A stretch of 15,427 nucleotides of DNA from Oscillospiraceae bacterium (GCA_009783605.1 WRDE01000010.1:1-15427), one strand, 5' to 3'. Positions 7,046 to 14,019 are shown, numbered from the stretch's first letter. The notes: a model not told the origin generated them from the letters alone. Numbers and translations: made by a program.

Positions 7046-9349
7046 TTATGATTTTTTTGTTTTTACCGCCATTACAAAAATGGCGATGCAGATGAGAGAG
7101 CAAACCAGCAAGCCTATCCAACTCCCGTACAGGCGCGCGACGTCGGTTGCGCTGTATAAGGCGTCGATGGATTGCGTTGCTGTCTCGGAGGACGTGGGCA
7201 GCGCGTTGAAATTTGTGAGTATACCAAAGCCCTGCATGCTGTGTTTGCAGGGGATGATACCGGAAATAAAGCTGAGGAATCCCGTCAACTCAAACACCAC
7301 ACCGGAAAAAATGATTTGCGGCAGCAAAACAATCGGCGCGATGGCCATAGCCCGGTCGGGGTTGGGGGACAGGCTGGAAATGGCCAGCCCTAAACAGGCG
7401 GCGGACAGGGTGGTCAGGCAGGTGGTCAGGTAAAAAGCCCAAAACGGCTGGAAGCCAAAATCGTTTGCCGGGAAGCTTCCGCTGAAAAGCCGCACCACCA
7501 AAAGCATCACAAGAGATTGCAAAGCGCAGAGGATACCGATGACCGCAAGCTTGGAGGAGATGTACGGAAGCAGCCGGACTGTGGACATCCGCTCGCGCTC
7601 GAATATATCCCGTTCCTTGCAGATCTCCTGAATCGAGTTGAGCATCCCGACCCAAAAAACCGCGCAGGTGAGTGAAAACAGCATGGATTTTGCGGTGGAG
7701 GAATAGGCAAACACCGTGCTGTCAGAAAGAGCGCTGTCGGACACCAACATCAGCAGTACGCCCAGCACCGGCGCCTGCAATATCAATAGCAGCAAGCGCT
7801 TGGGATCGCCGGACAGCAGCCGCAGATACCGGGCGCAAAGTATGACAAACTGACTCCATCCCGAATTGTAACCCGCCTTGACGTCTTTCTTGCTTTTCTG
7901 GCTCTGCTGTCCCGCTGCGGATACCCCTGTACCGCTGCGGTTATGCGGATTTTTCCCCGCGAATTTCTGCTGCCAGACAGACGGATTCTTGTTGATGATA
8001 TCGTAAATATCCACGATGTCTTTCACGCCGAAAAACACACAGGCATCCTTCGGCGCCCCGAAAAAGCAGAGCTTGCCTCCCGCGCCCAGCACAATAATCT
8101 TATCACATAAATCCAAATTTTGCGTGATATGGGTGACGGCGATAATGGTTTTATTGTCGCGGGTCATACCTTTCAGCATCCGCATAAGGGTACGCTCGGT
8201 GGCGGGATCCAGTCCGGAAGTAGGCTCGTCAAAGAAGAAAAGCTTCGGGTCCGATAACAGCTCGACCGCAATGCTGGCCCGTTTTTTCTGCCCGCCGCTA
8301 AGATTTTTGACCAAGGTGTTTTCGCTCCCCGACAGCGCCACCGTTTGGATCACCTGTATAACCCGCTCTTTATACTCTTCCGGCCCGGTATCCTGCGGCA
8401 TTTTCAGTTTCGCGGAATAATAGAGCATTTGGCTGAGCGTCAGATCGTGATACAGGATGTCGTTTTGAGGCGCGTATCCGATCGCGCTTTTGAAGATACT
8501 CCGGGAATCCATTTCTGTGGCATGATTGTATGTAAAGCTGCCGCCATAATCCGTTGTCTTGCCGCAAAGGATGTTTATCAGCGTGGATTTTCCCGCGCCG
8601 GATCCGCCGATAACCGCCACAAATTCGTTGGGTTCAACACAAAAGCTGATGTGTTCAAGAATGGTTTTCCGCCCATTCTTATCCGGTACATCCCGGTATA
8701 CATCATAAAGCTGGACCGAAAGGCCCTGCTGGTCATCGGCAACGACCAGCGTGCCGTCCTGCAGACGCAGCCGGATACCGCCGATATATACGGTATCCCT
8801 CGGGGTAACGGCACATGGCTTTACGATACGGATCCCGTTGACAAAGGTGCCGTTGGTGCTGTTATTGTCTTCAATGTAATAGCGTCCGTTGCGCGCATAC
8901 AGCTTGGCGTGAAAACGCGAAACGTTATGCAGGGGCAGAATGATATCGCAGGAAAAGTCACGTCCGGCAAAAAGAACGGATTTGTTTTGCGGAAAGGAAG
9001 CGCCCGCTGGTACCGGCGGCCCGTTTTGGGCTGCTTCAGGAAACGCAACGATGAATTTATTCTGAGAATGCATGCCGCCCAGCGTAACCACCGCGCCATC
9101 CCAGAGCGCAACCGTCGCGCTGATACGCCTGCCGTTCACGAATGAGCCGTTGGTGCTGTTCTGATCGGCATAAAAAAGCTGATTCTGCTCCCAGAAAAAA
9201 CAGCCGTGGAGGGAGGAAACGGTTGTTTCTCCCAGCTGAATGGTACAGTCCGGGCTTCTGCCAACCGTAAACCAGCTCTGTTTTTCATTGACAACAATGG
9301 TTTGCCGCGCAGCCTCTCCCAAAGCAAATGTGATAACCGCTTGCTTCAT
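7046..9349 (-). CDS. FHA-FHA-ABC transporter (ABCG-type half transporter, Rv1747-like architecture)
   Basis: 767 aa from the ATG at 9349. The near-perfect SD GGGAGGTGA with an 8-nt spacer favours this ATG over the GTG at 9361, which lies inside the SD. Two forkhead-associated domains come first: residues ~28-86 (GRS, SSLHG, NSTNGSFVNG) and ~126-196 (GRD, SRFHA, NSTNGTFVNG), both with the Arg, Ser-x-x-His and Asn residues that bind phosphothreonine. The nucleotide-binding domain follows, with Walker A GGSGAGKST (248-256), signature NLSGGQKKR (349-357) and Walker B LFFFDEPTSGLD (370-381). The C-terminal ~260 residues hold about six hydrophobic segments of an ABC-2/ABCG-type permease. The same order is known from mycobacterial Rv1747, whose FHA domains are phosphorylated by PknF. 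It likely dimerises to export a lipid, peptide or small molecule; the substrate is unknown. No Ser/Thr kinase gene is in the window. Confidence 0.88.
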   Translation of the reverse strand: MKQAVITFALGEAARQTIVVNEKQSWFTVGRSPDCTIQLGETTVSSLHGCFFWEQNQLFYADQNSTNGSFVNGRRISATVALWDGAVVTLGGMHSQNKFIVAFPEAAQNGPPVPAGASFPQNKSVLFAGRDFSCDIILPLHNVSRFHAKLYARNGRYYIEDNNSTNGTFVNGIRIVKPCAVTPRDTVYIGGIRLRLQDGTLVVADDQQGLSVQLYDVYRDVPDKNGRKTILEHISFCVEPNEFVAVIGGSGAGKSTLINILCGKTTDYGGSFTYNHATEMDSRSIFKSAIGYAPQNDILYHDLTLSQMLYYSAKLKMPQDTGPEEYKERVIQVIQTVALSGSENTLVKNLSGGQKKRASIAVELLSDPKLFFFDEPTSGLDPATERTLMRMLKGMTRDNKTIIAVTHITQNLDLCDKIIVLGAGGKLCFFGAPKDACVFFGVKDIVDIYDIINKNPSVWQQKFAGKNPHNRSGTGVSAAGQQSQKSKKDVKAGYNSGWSQFVILCARYLRLLSGDPKRLLLLILQAPVLGVLLMLVSDSALSDSTVFAYSSTAKSMLFSLTCAVFWVGMLNSIQEICKERDIFERERMSTVRLLPYISSKLAVIGILCALQSLVMLLVVRLFSGSFPANDFGFQPFWAFYLTTCLTTLSAACLGLAISSLSPNPDRAMAIAPIVLLPQIIFSGVVFELTGFLSFISGIIPCKHSMQGFGILTNFNALPTSSETATQSIDALYSATDVARLYGSWIGLLVCSLICIAIFVMAVKTKKS

Positions 9350-9387
9350 TCTTTCACTCACCTCCCGCCCCTTTGAAACCGAAATGA

Positions 9388-10185
9388 TTAAGACCTTTTC
9401 ATTTCATCATAAAACAGTTGAAACTCTTCCGGCGACAGCTGCTGTTCGGAATCGGATAACGCCTCCGGCGGATTATTGTGAACCTCAAGCATAATGCCGT
9501 TGACGCCAAGCGCTTTGACCGCTTTTGCGACCGGTACAAGGATATCTTTCCTTCCCAATGAATGGCTCAAATCCACAATCACCGGAAGGGAGGTTTCTTT
9601 CTTAATAATCGCTGCGCTGCTGATATCCAGCGTGTTTCGGGTGCTTCCCTCAAAAGTCCTTATGCCCCGTTCACACAGGATCAGCTTCCGGTTCCCCGCC
9701 GCCGCTATGTATTCGGCCGCCATTAAGAATTCTTCAAGCGTTGACATCATGCCCCGTTTTAATAACACAGGATGACCGCTGCGGCCAATCTCTTTTAACA
9801 AGGATGTGTTTTGCATATTCCTTGAACCGATTTGAATAACGTCTATGTATTGTACGGCTTCTTCCACATCACGGGGATCCAATATTTCCGATATACTGAG
9901 TAGCGAAAACTTTTCACACACCCGTTTTAGCAGCCCATAACCCTGGCGCTGCAATCCCTGAAAAGAATAGGGGGAAGTCCGCGGCTTAAACAATCCGCCT
10001 CTGATAAATTTTAGTCCATTTTTGGTGATTAATTGAGCTATACACTCCATTTGCTCCTGATTTTCAACCGCGCACGGTCCGGATATTATATGAAATTCAC
10101 TTCCGCTGTATTCCGGGATATCAAACAGGCTGGAAATGTCGGAAAACTCCACAGTTTTCACTAATAATTTACCACCGCATTGCAT
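9388..10185 (-). CDS. aroF: DAHP synthase, type I-beta catalytic core only (shikimate pathway entry)
   Basis: 265 aa. Condenses phosphoenolpyruvate and erythrose 4-phosphate to DAHP, the first step towards chorismate. FHIISGPCAVEN, RGGLFKPRTSPYSFQGL, IQIGSRNMQN, VLLKRG, LCERGIRTFE.STRNTLDIS and DLSHSLGRK match the Thermotoga-type family in order. The metal ligands are all present: Cys38, His208, Glu234 and Asp245. Three positions differ from the usual consensus: DLSH for DPSH, EVHNNP for EVHPxP and LSDSEQ for LSDGxQ. The protein has neither the N-terminal ferredoxin-like domain of Thermotoga nor the chorismate mutase domain of Bacillus, so it is probably not feedback-inhibited. The start ATG has AAAGGA about 8 nt upstream. 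It is the first gene of the seven-gene unit, 38 nt ahead of the FHA-ABC gene, which suggests it feeds precursor into a dedicated pathway. Confidence 0.9.
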   Translation of the reverse strand: MQCGGKLLVKTVEFSDISSLFDIPEYSGSEFHIISGPCAVENQEQMECIAQLITKNGLKFIRGGLFKPRTSPYSFQGLQRQGYGLLKRVCEKFSLLSISEILDPRDVEEAVQYIDVIQIGSRNMQNTSLLKEIGRSGHPVLLKRGMMSTLEEFLMAAEYIAAAGNRKLILCERGIRTFEGSTRNTLDISSAAIIKKETSLPVIVDLSHSLGRKDILVPVAKAVKALGVNGIMLEVHNNPPEALSDSEQQLSPEEFQLFYDEMKRS

Positions 10186-10219
10186 ACGATGTTTCCTTTC
10201 TGTTTTTACGAGTCAGACT

Positions 10220-10306
10220 TCACTTATGGAGGAGCAAAAAAAGTCCTGTACGCCTGATAAATCCCCACTTTTTCACCGTTTCTGAGGTTGACAAATAGTG
10301 GCTCAT
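10220..10306 (-). CDS. 28-codon ORF in the aroF leader, similar to the start of HTH DNA-binding proteins (possible remnant)
   Basis: An ATG at 10306 opens a 28-codon frame ending TGA at 10220, inside the predicted 5' leader of aroF. The N-terminal part (YLSTSETVKKWGFIRRTG) resembles the beginning of small MerR/excisionase-type helix-turn-helix proteins that start Y(L/I)S..E.A.KWGIS.RRV. The remainder (LFLLLHK) does not continue that fold, and those proteins normally run to ~60 aa or more. There is only a weak AAAGG 11 nt before the ATG. It could be a decayed regulator gene, a translated leader peptide, or chance. No run of Trp, Phe or Tyr codons is present, so classical attenuation is not supported. 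Confidence 0.3.
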   Translation of the reverse strand: MSHYLSTSETVKKWGFIRRTGLFLLLHK

Positions 10307-10341
10307 ACAATATATGACCTTTTCCGGGAAAATTCGTATAT

Positions 10342-10370
10342 AGTATACACCCCGCAGGATAAAAAATCAA
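10342..10370 (-). promoter_or_regulatory. Sigma-A-type promoter for the aroF-led operon
   Basis: On the minus strand TTGATT (10370-10365) is followed after exactly 17 nt by TATACT (10347-10342). Transcription would start near 10335, giving a leader of about 150 nt before aroF that contains the 28-codon ORF. No intrinsic terminator is seen in that leader. Confidence 0.7.
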
Positions 10371-10440
10371 GTACAAAAAATACTTGTTGCAGATCCAACT
10401 GATTTACTGATAATATCTCACACATGCGCATTTCCGTCAA

Positions 10441-10450
10441 CTGCCGGCAG
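10441..10450. promoter_or_regulatory. Perfect 10-bp palindrome upstream of the operon promoter
   Basis: CTGCCGGCAG is a perfect palindrome about 70 nt upstream of the operon -35 and adjacent to a TTGACG sequence on the minus strand. Its position is compatible with an operator, but ten bases alone is weak evidence. The surrounding gene-free stretch (10371-10510) otherwise shows only A-rich sequence and one short imperfect stem with a T-run. Confidence 0.15.
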
Positions 10451-10510
10451 CCAAAAAAGATCGGGCAACGCTATGAGGGCCGATTTTCACCGAGAGATGC
10501 CAGCAGCAAA

Positions 10511-10568
10511 CAAAAAAAGAAAAATCCGGTCCTTAACAGGGCTAAAAGCCCCGTAACGACCGGATTTT
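10511..10568 (-). terminator. Intrinsic terminator of the tRNA-Pro transcript
   Basis: AAAATCCGGT (10521-10530) pairs with ACCGGATTTT (10559-10568), and an inner GGGCT/AGCCC stem caps the hairpin. On the minus strand the stem is followed by TTTCTTTTTTTG. It starts 3 nt after the tRNA 3' end and should stop the tRNA transcript before it reaches the aroF operon promoter. Confidence 0.85.
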
Positions 10569-10570
10569 TA

Positions 10571-10644
10571 TCGGGATGACAGGATTTGAACCTGCGGCCC
10601 CTTGGTCCCAAACCAAGTGCGCTACCAAACTGCGCCACATCCCG
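10571..10644 (-). tRNA. tRNA-Pro (anticodon TGG)
   Basis: 74 nt. The acceptor stem CGGGATG/CATCCCG closes with discriminator A. The D arm (GCGCAGTTTGGTAGCGC), anticodon stem CTTGG/CCAAG with loop TTTGGGA (anticodon TGG, complement at 10608-10610) and T arm GCAGG-TTCAAAT-CCTGT are all intact. CCA is not encoded and would be added after transcription. The C1 start and GG at anticodon positions 35-36 are typical of proline tRNA. It has its own promoter and terminator. Confidence 0.97.
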
Positions 10645-10656
10645 TTATGGTTTTAC

Positions 10657-10686
10657 AGTATATCTCAATAATGTTTTTCTTGTCAA
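10657..10686 (-). promoter_or_regulatory. Promoter of tRNA-Pro
   Basis: On the minus strand TTGACA (10686-10681) and TATACT (10662-10657) are separated by 18 nt. The -10 ends 12 nt before the mature tRNA 5' end, as expected for a short leader removed by RNase P. Confidence 0.8.
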
Positions 10687-10708
10687 GAGGCAAAAAATAT
10701 CGTATACT
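10680..10708 (+). promoter_or_regulatory. Promoter of the mreB-like gene
   Basis: TTGTCA (10680-10685), a 17-nt spacer, then TATACT (10703-10708). Its -35 lies on the same base pairs as the -35 of the divergent tRNA-Pro promoter. Confidence 0.75.
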
Positions 10709-10748
10709 TAAATTTAGAGAAAAATTTCAGCGGAAGGGGGCGCGGCCG

Positions 10749-11801
10749 GTGCGGGGAATCGACCTGGGGATCGATCTGGGATCCTCCAATATCGTCATCT
10801 ATGACCCCCGCCGCGGCGTGGTGTTAGACGAGCCGTCGGTGATGACGGTGGACGCCGAGACCGGCGAGATGATCGCTATCGGCCGCGAGGCGCTGCCGAT
10901 GATCGGCCGCACCCCCCCTTCGCTCAAAACCATACAGCCGATCCGCAAAGGGGTTATCTCGGATTATAAAATGACCGAGCGGATGATCCAGCACTATATG
11001 CGCCGGGTCTGCGCCTATAAAATATTCCGGCCCCGGGTCTCGCTGGCGATGCCGACGGCCGCCACCGGCATGGAACAGCGGTTGGTCCAGGACGCCATCA
11101 GTACCTGCGGCGTGCGGCAGGTGGTGCTGGTCGATCAGCCGGTGGCCGCGGCGGTAGGCGCGGGATTGGACGTCGGGCAGGCACGGGGTTCGATGACCCT
11201 CAACATCGGCGGCGGCACCACCAGTATCGCCCTGCTGACCCTCGGCGGCATCGCCTCGGTCCACGCGATCCGGGTGGGCGGCGACAATTTTGACGAGGCC
11301 ATCATCCGGTATATGCGCTACCGCCACAACCACTGGGTCGGCCCGCTGACCGCCGAACGGATCAAGCGGGAGATCGGCTGCCGCTCAATGGCGATCCCCT
11401 CGGATACCTTCCCGGTCTGGGTGCCGGGACGCAGCACCGAAACCGGTCTGCCCGGCATCTGCTCCATCCCCGCCGGCGAGATCCACGAAGCCATCGAGGA
11501 TCTGGTCATCACCGTCGGCGACGCGGTGGTCACCGCGCTGGAGGATTCGCTGCCGGAGCTGGCCGGCGACGTGGTGGCCCACGGCATCATGCTGACCGGC
11601 CGGATGTCGCTGATGCCGGCCCTCCGGGAACGGTTGGAGGAGCTGTTGGGCGTCTCCTGCCGGATCGCCGGGGAGCCCGGCAGCCGGGTAGCCGCCGGCA
11701 CCACCAAAGCCGCGGCGGCGCTGCGGGAGCTGCGGAGCGGCGCGCTGCTGAACCCGCGGCTGTTCGAGAGCGAAGAGGAGCGGGAGTTGGAGATGGGATA
11801 A
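10749..11801 (+). CDS. mreB: MreB/Mbl-family actin-like protein, divergent
   Basis: 350 aa from the GTG at 10749, which has GGAAGGGGG 8 nt upstream; more upstream starts in frame fall in or next to the tRNA and promoter. GIDLGIDLGSSNIVIYD is the first phosphate loop of the actin/Hsp70 ATPase fold. VLDEPSVMTVD, AIGREALPMIGRTP, GVISDYKMTERMI and NIGGGTTSIALLTLGGI (second phosphate loop) follow in the usual MreB order. The C-terminal adenosine motif is changed: LTGRMSLM where MreB normally has LTGGGALL, and the final GTG is GTT. MreB forms membrane-bound filaments that guide peptidoglycan synthesis. No mreC, mreD or other shape gene is adjacent, so this is probably a secondary paralogue. The codon usage is strongly G/C-ending, unlike the minus-strand block. 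It has its own promoter and terminator, so it appears monocistronic. Confidence 0.85.
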   Translation: MRGIDLGIDLGSSNIVIYDPRRGVVLDEPSVMTVDAETGEMIAIGREALPMIGRTPPSLKTIQPIRKGVISDYKMTERMIQHYMRRVCAYKIFRPRVSLAMPTAATGMEQRLVQDAISTCGVRQVVLVDQPVAAAVGAGLDVGQARGSMTLNIGGGTTSIALLTLGGIASVHAIRVGGDNFDEAIIRYMRYRHNHWVGPLTAERIKREIGCRSMAIPSDTFPVWVPGRSTETGLPGICSIPAGEIHEAIEDLVITVGDAVVTALEDSLPELAGDVVAHGIMLTGRMSLMPALRERLEELLGVSCRIAGEPGSRVAAGTTKAAAALRELRSGALLNPRLFESEEERELEMG

Positions 11802-11814
11802 ATTCAAACAGGAA

Positions 11815-11840
11815 AACGGCTCCCGGGGATGGGAGCCGTT
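11815..11840 (+). terminator. Intrinsic terminator after the mreB-like gene
   Basis: AACGGCTCCC pairs perfectly with GGGAGCCGTT across a 6-nt loop, followed by a short T-rich tail (GTTTGTT). It begins 13 nt after the stop codon. Confidence 0.8.
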
Positions 11841-11866
11841 GTTTGTTGAACGGTGATATTACCAAC

Positions 11867-12055
11867 TTACCCTGCCGAATGCCCCGTATTGCGATAGCTG
11901 GGCCCCGCCCAACGGATTTCCGGACGGTTTTCCAATAAAGCGGCAGCCCTTGCCACTTCTTCTTTTCCGGGATTTGGGAGATATACCGTTAATATTTGAT
12001 GGAATTCCGCCCAATTTTTGGAAAATATGCCTATTCCATTTTCATTATACGCCAC
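11867..12055 (-). pseudogene. Small ORF resembling a peptidase-prodomain-like fragment
   Basis: 62 codons, from a GTG at 12055 that directly follows an in-frame TGA, with no recognisable SD. The segment ILTVYLPNPGKEEVARAAALLENRP followed by EIRWAGPSY resembles the short prodomain-like units in secreted Firmicutes proteins (pattern: long helix, then P.V.YAGP(N/D)Y) related to subtilisin I9-type propeptides. Here nothing follows it: the frame stops soon after GPSYRNTG. It is most likely a leftover fragment of a larger secreted protein, but a real small protein or a chance ORF is possible. It converges on the mreB-like gene. No promoter is obvious. Confidence 0.3.
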
Positions 12056-12122
12056 TCATTATAAAAAATCAATATAAACCAAACAAAACTGTTTATCTTT
12101 TTTCATAATCTCCCCCGCAAAT

Positions 12123-12151
12123 TTGACAAACCACCCCCCAACCAGTATAAT
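12123..12151 (+). promoter_or_regulatory. Consensus sigma-A promoter for the ABC exporter gene
   Basis: TTGACA (12123-12128), a 17-nt spacer and TATAAT (12146-12151): both hexamers match the consensus at every position with ideal spacing, so basal expression should be high. The leader to the ATG at 12190 is only about 30 nt, leaving little room for a riboswitch. Confidence 0.9.
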
Positions 12152-12189
12152 TAAGTATTAAGCATTATGAATTAAAAAAGGGGTATCCA

Positions 12190-13938
12190 ATGAAACACAT
12201 CCTCCGCCTGTTCAAAATGGCCCGGCCCTGGTATAAGTATTTGGTCATATCGACGCTGGCCACCGGGGCCTCGATCGTCATCACCCTGATCGTGCCCTAT
12301 GTCACCAAGCTGATCATCGCGCTGATGGAATCCGGCGAATACGCCGATGCGATGGACACGGTGGTCTGGCTGTCGCTGCTGCTGCTCGGGCTGTTCGCCC
12401 TGAAAGCGGTCTGCCAGTTTTTATACGGCTACCTCGCCCATGTGGCCTCCTGGCGGTTGGTCGCCAGGGTCCGGAGCGATATATACGGCCATTTTCAAGC
12501 GCTGTCGATGCACTATTACCAAGACAAGCAGACCGGTCAGCTGATGTCCCGGGTGATCAACGACACCGCCACCTTTGAGAGCCTGATCGCCCACGCCGTC
12601 CCTGAATTGGTGAGCAACATTGTCATGCTGGCGGGGGTGCTGATCATCATGCTGACCATCAATCCGGCGCTGACCGGATTGGTCTGTATCCCGATCCCGT
12701 TTCTGGCGCTGATCTCTTTTCTCCTGCGGCGGATCCGCAAGCATTTCCGGCTGGGCCAGGAAAAGATCGCCGAGCTGAACGGCATATTACAGGACAATTT
12801 CTCCGGCATGAAGGAGATTCAGGTATTCAACAAGCAGGAACACGAGCTGGACCGGGTCGGCCGCAAAGCGGGCGAATTCTCCGGCGCGCTGATCAAGGCG
12901 CTGTTCTATTCCGGGATACTCAACCCGGTCGTCGGGTTCATCACCTCGGCCGGCACCGTGATCATCCTGATCGCCGGGCCGCTGCTGGCGCTGCACTCCG
13001 GAATGTCCATCGCCGACGTGGTGGCGTTTTTGCTGTATATCGGCCTGCTCTACGGGCCGGTATCCCAGCTGACCCGGATGGTGGAGGATATGCAGCTGGC
13101 CCTCGCCGGGGCCGAGCGGGTGTTCGAGGTATTGGATACCGAACCGGCGATCAAAGACGCGCCGGACGCTAAGGATGTAGAGCGACTGTCGGGGCAACTC
13201 AGCTTCGAGGATGTGTCCTTCTCCTATAAGGACGATCTGCCGGTGCTGGAAAACATCACCTTTGACGTGGCGCCGGGCGAAATGGTGGCGTTAGTCGGTC
13301 CTACCGGCGTCGGCAAAACCACCATGTCGGCGCTGATCACCCGGTTTTATGACCCGGAAGCGGGGCGGATCTCCATGGACGGGATCGACCTGCGGCAGAT
13401 GACGCTGCGCAGCCTGCGGGAGCAGCTGAGCTTAGTGCTGCAGGACGTATTCCTGTTCAACGGCACTATCAGCGAAAATATCGCCTACGGGTGCGAGGGC
13501 GCGACGACGGAGCAGATTCGAGCCGCCGCAACAGCCGCCTGTATCGCCGGCTATATCGAATCGCTGCCGGAGGGGTATGACACGGTGATCGGCGAACGGG
13601 GCGTGCGGCTGTCGGGCGGCCAGAAGCAGCGGGTGTCGATCGCCCGGTCGGTGCTGCGCAACTCGCCGATCTTGGTATTGGACGAAGCCACCTCCTCAGT
13701 GGACACCGAAACCGAGCGGGCAATCCAGCAGGCCATAAGCGAAATCGCCGGCACCCGGACCCTGATCGTCATAGCCCACCGCCTATCCACCATCCGCAGC
13801 GCGGATAAGATCATCGTGCTGGAAAACGGCAAAATTGCCGAGTGGGGGCGGCATGAGGAGCTGATGGAAAAGGACGGGGCGTATGCGCGGCTGTGCCGGG
13901 TGCAGAATGTGGAAACTATTAATTATTCGCACAAATAA
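12190..13938 (+). CDS. MsbA-type ABC exporter (TMD-NBD half transporter)
   Basis: 582 aa, the usual length for a fused membrane/ATPase half transporter. The N-terminal ~310 residues hold six hydrophobic segments in the type IV exporter pattern. The ATPase domain has Walker A GPTGVGKTT (near 370), Q-loop LSLVLQDVFLF, signature LSGGQKQR (near 474), Walker B ILVLDEATSSVD with the catalytic Glu, and H-loop AHRLST (near 529). All catalytic elements are intact, so it could work as a homodimer, exporting lipids, peptides or drugs; the substrate cannot be read from sequence. AAGGGG lies before the ATG. It is preceded by a consensus promoter and no partner half transporter is adjacent. No TetR- or MarR-type regulator is next to it. 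Confidence 0.9.
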   Translation: MKHILRLFKMARPWYKYLVISTLATGASIVITLIVPYVTKLIIALMESGEYADAMDTVVWLSLLLLGLFALKAVCQFLYGYLAHVASWRLVARVRSDIYGHFQALSMHYYQDKQTGQLMSRVINDTATFESLIAHAVPELVSNIVMLAGVLIIMLTINPALTGLVCIPIPFLALISFLLRRIRKHFRLGQEKIAELNGILQDNFSGMKEIQVFNKQEHELDRVGRKAGEFSGALIKALFYSGILNPVVGFITSAGTVIILIAGPLLALHSGMSIADVVAFLLYIGLLYGPVSQLTRMVEDMQLALAGAERVFEVLDTEPAIKDAPDAKDVERLSGQLSFEDVSFSYKDDLPVLENITFDVAPGEMVALVGPTGVGKTTMSALITRFYDPEAGRISMDGIDLRQMTLRSLREQLSLVLQDVFLFNGTISENIAYGCEGATTEQIRAAATAACIAGYIESLPEGYDTVIGERGVRLSGGQKQRVSIARSVLRNSPILVLDEATSSVDTETERAIQQAISEIAGTRTLIVIAHRLSTIRSADKIIVLENGKIAEWGRHEELMEKDGAYARLCRVQNVETINYSHK

Positions 13939-13999
13939 GATCAACGCACAAGCGCTGTTTGCAGTCAGGTAGAATCAGCGAACAGGCGAAGTCGCGCTT

Positions 14000-14019
14000 G
14001 CAGGACGCGCACGTCCTGC
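14000..14019. repeat. GC-rich inverted repeat in the gap between the ABC exporter and SPFH genes
   Basis: GCAGGACG (14000-14007) and CGTCCTGC (14012-14019) form a perfect 8-bp stem with a CGCA loop, with GCGAA/TTCGC able to extend it after an asymmetric bulge. There is no T-run after it, so it is a poor intrinsic terminator. It could be a rho-type or stabilising 3' structure for the exporter mRNA or a copy of a dispersed repeat. The rest of the 13939-14150 gap holds only the downstream promoter. Confidence 0.4.

Noticed and set aside
8345..9145. 266-codon plus-strand open frame opposite the FHA-ABC gene
   Set aside because: It is antisense to well-conserved FHA and ATPase motifs, and the translation has no domain pattern.
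10186..10341. T-box, Trp attenuator or known riboswitch in the aroF leader
   Set aside because: No T-box signature, no run of aromatic codons, and no terminator/antiterminator pair could be drawn. The T7 tract is not preceded by a GC-rich hairpin.
10602..10748. In-frame extension of the mreB-like frame upstream to a start at 10602
   Set aside because: It would begin inside the antisense of tRNA-Pro and cross both promoters. The GTG at 10749 has a strong SD and begins exactly at the family's usual N terminus.
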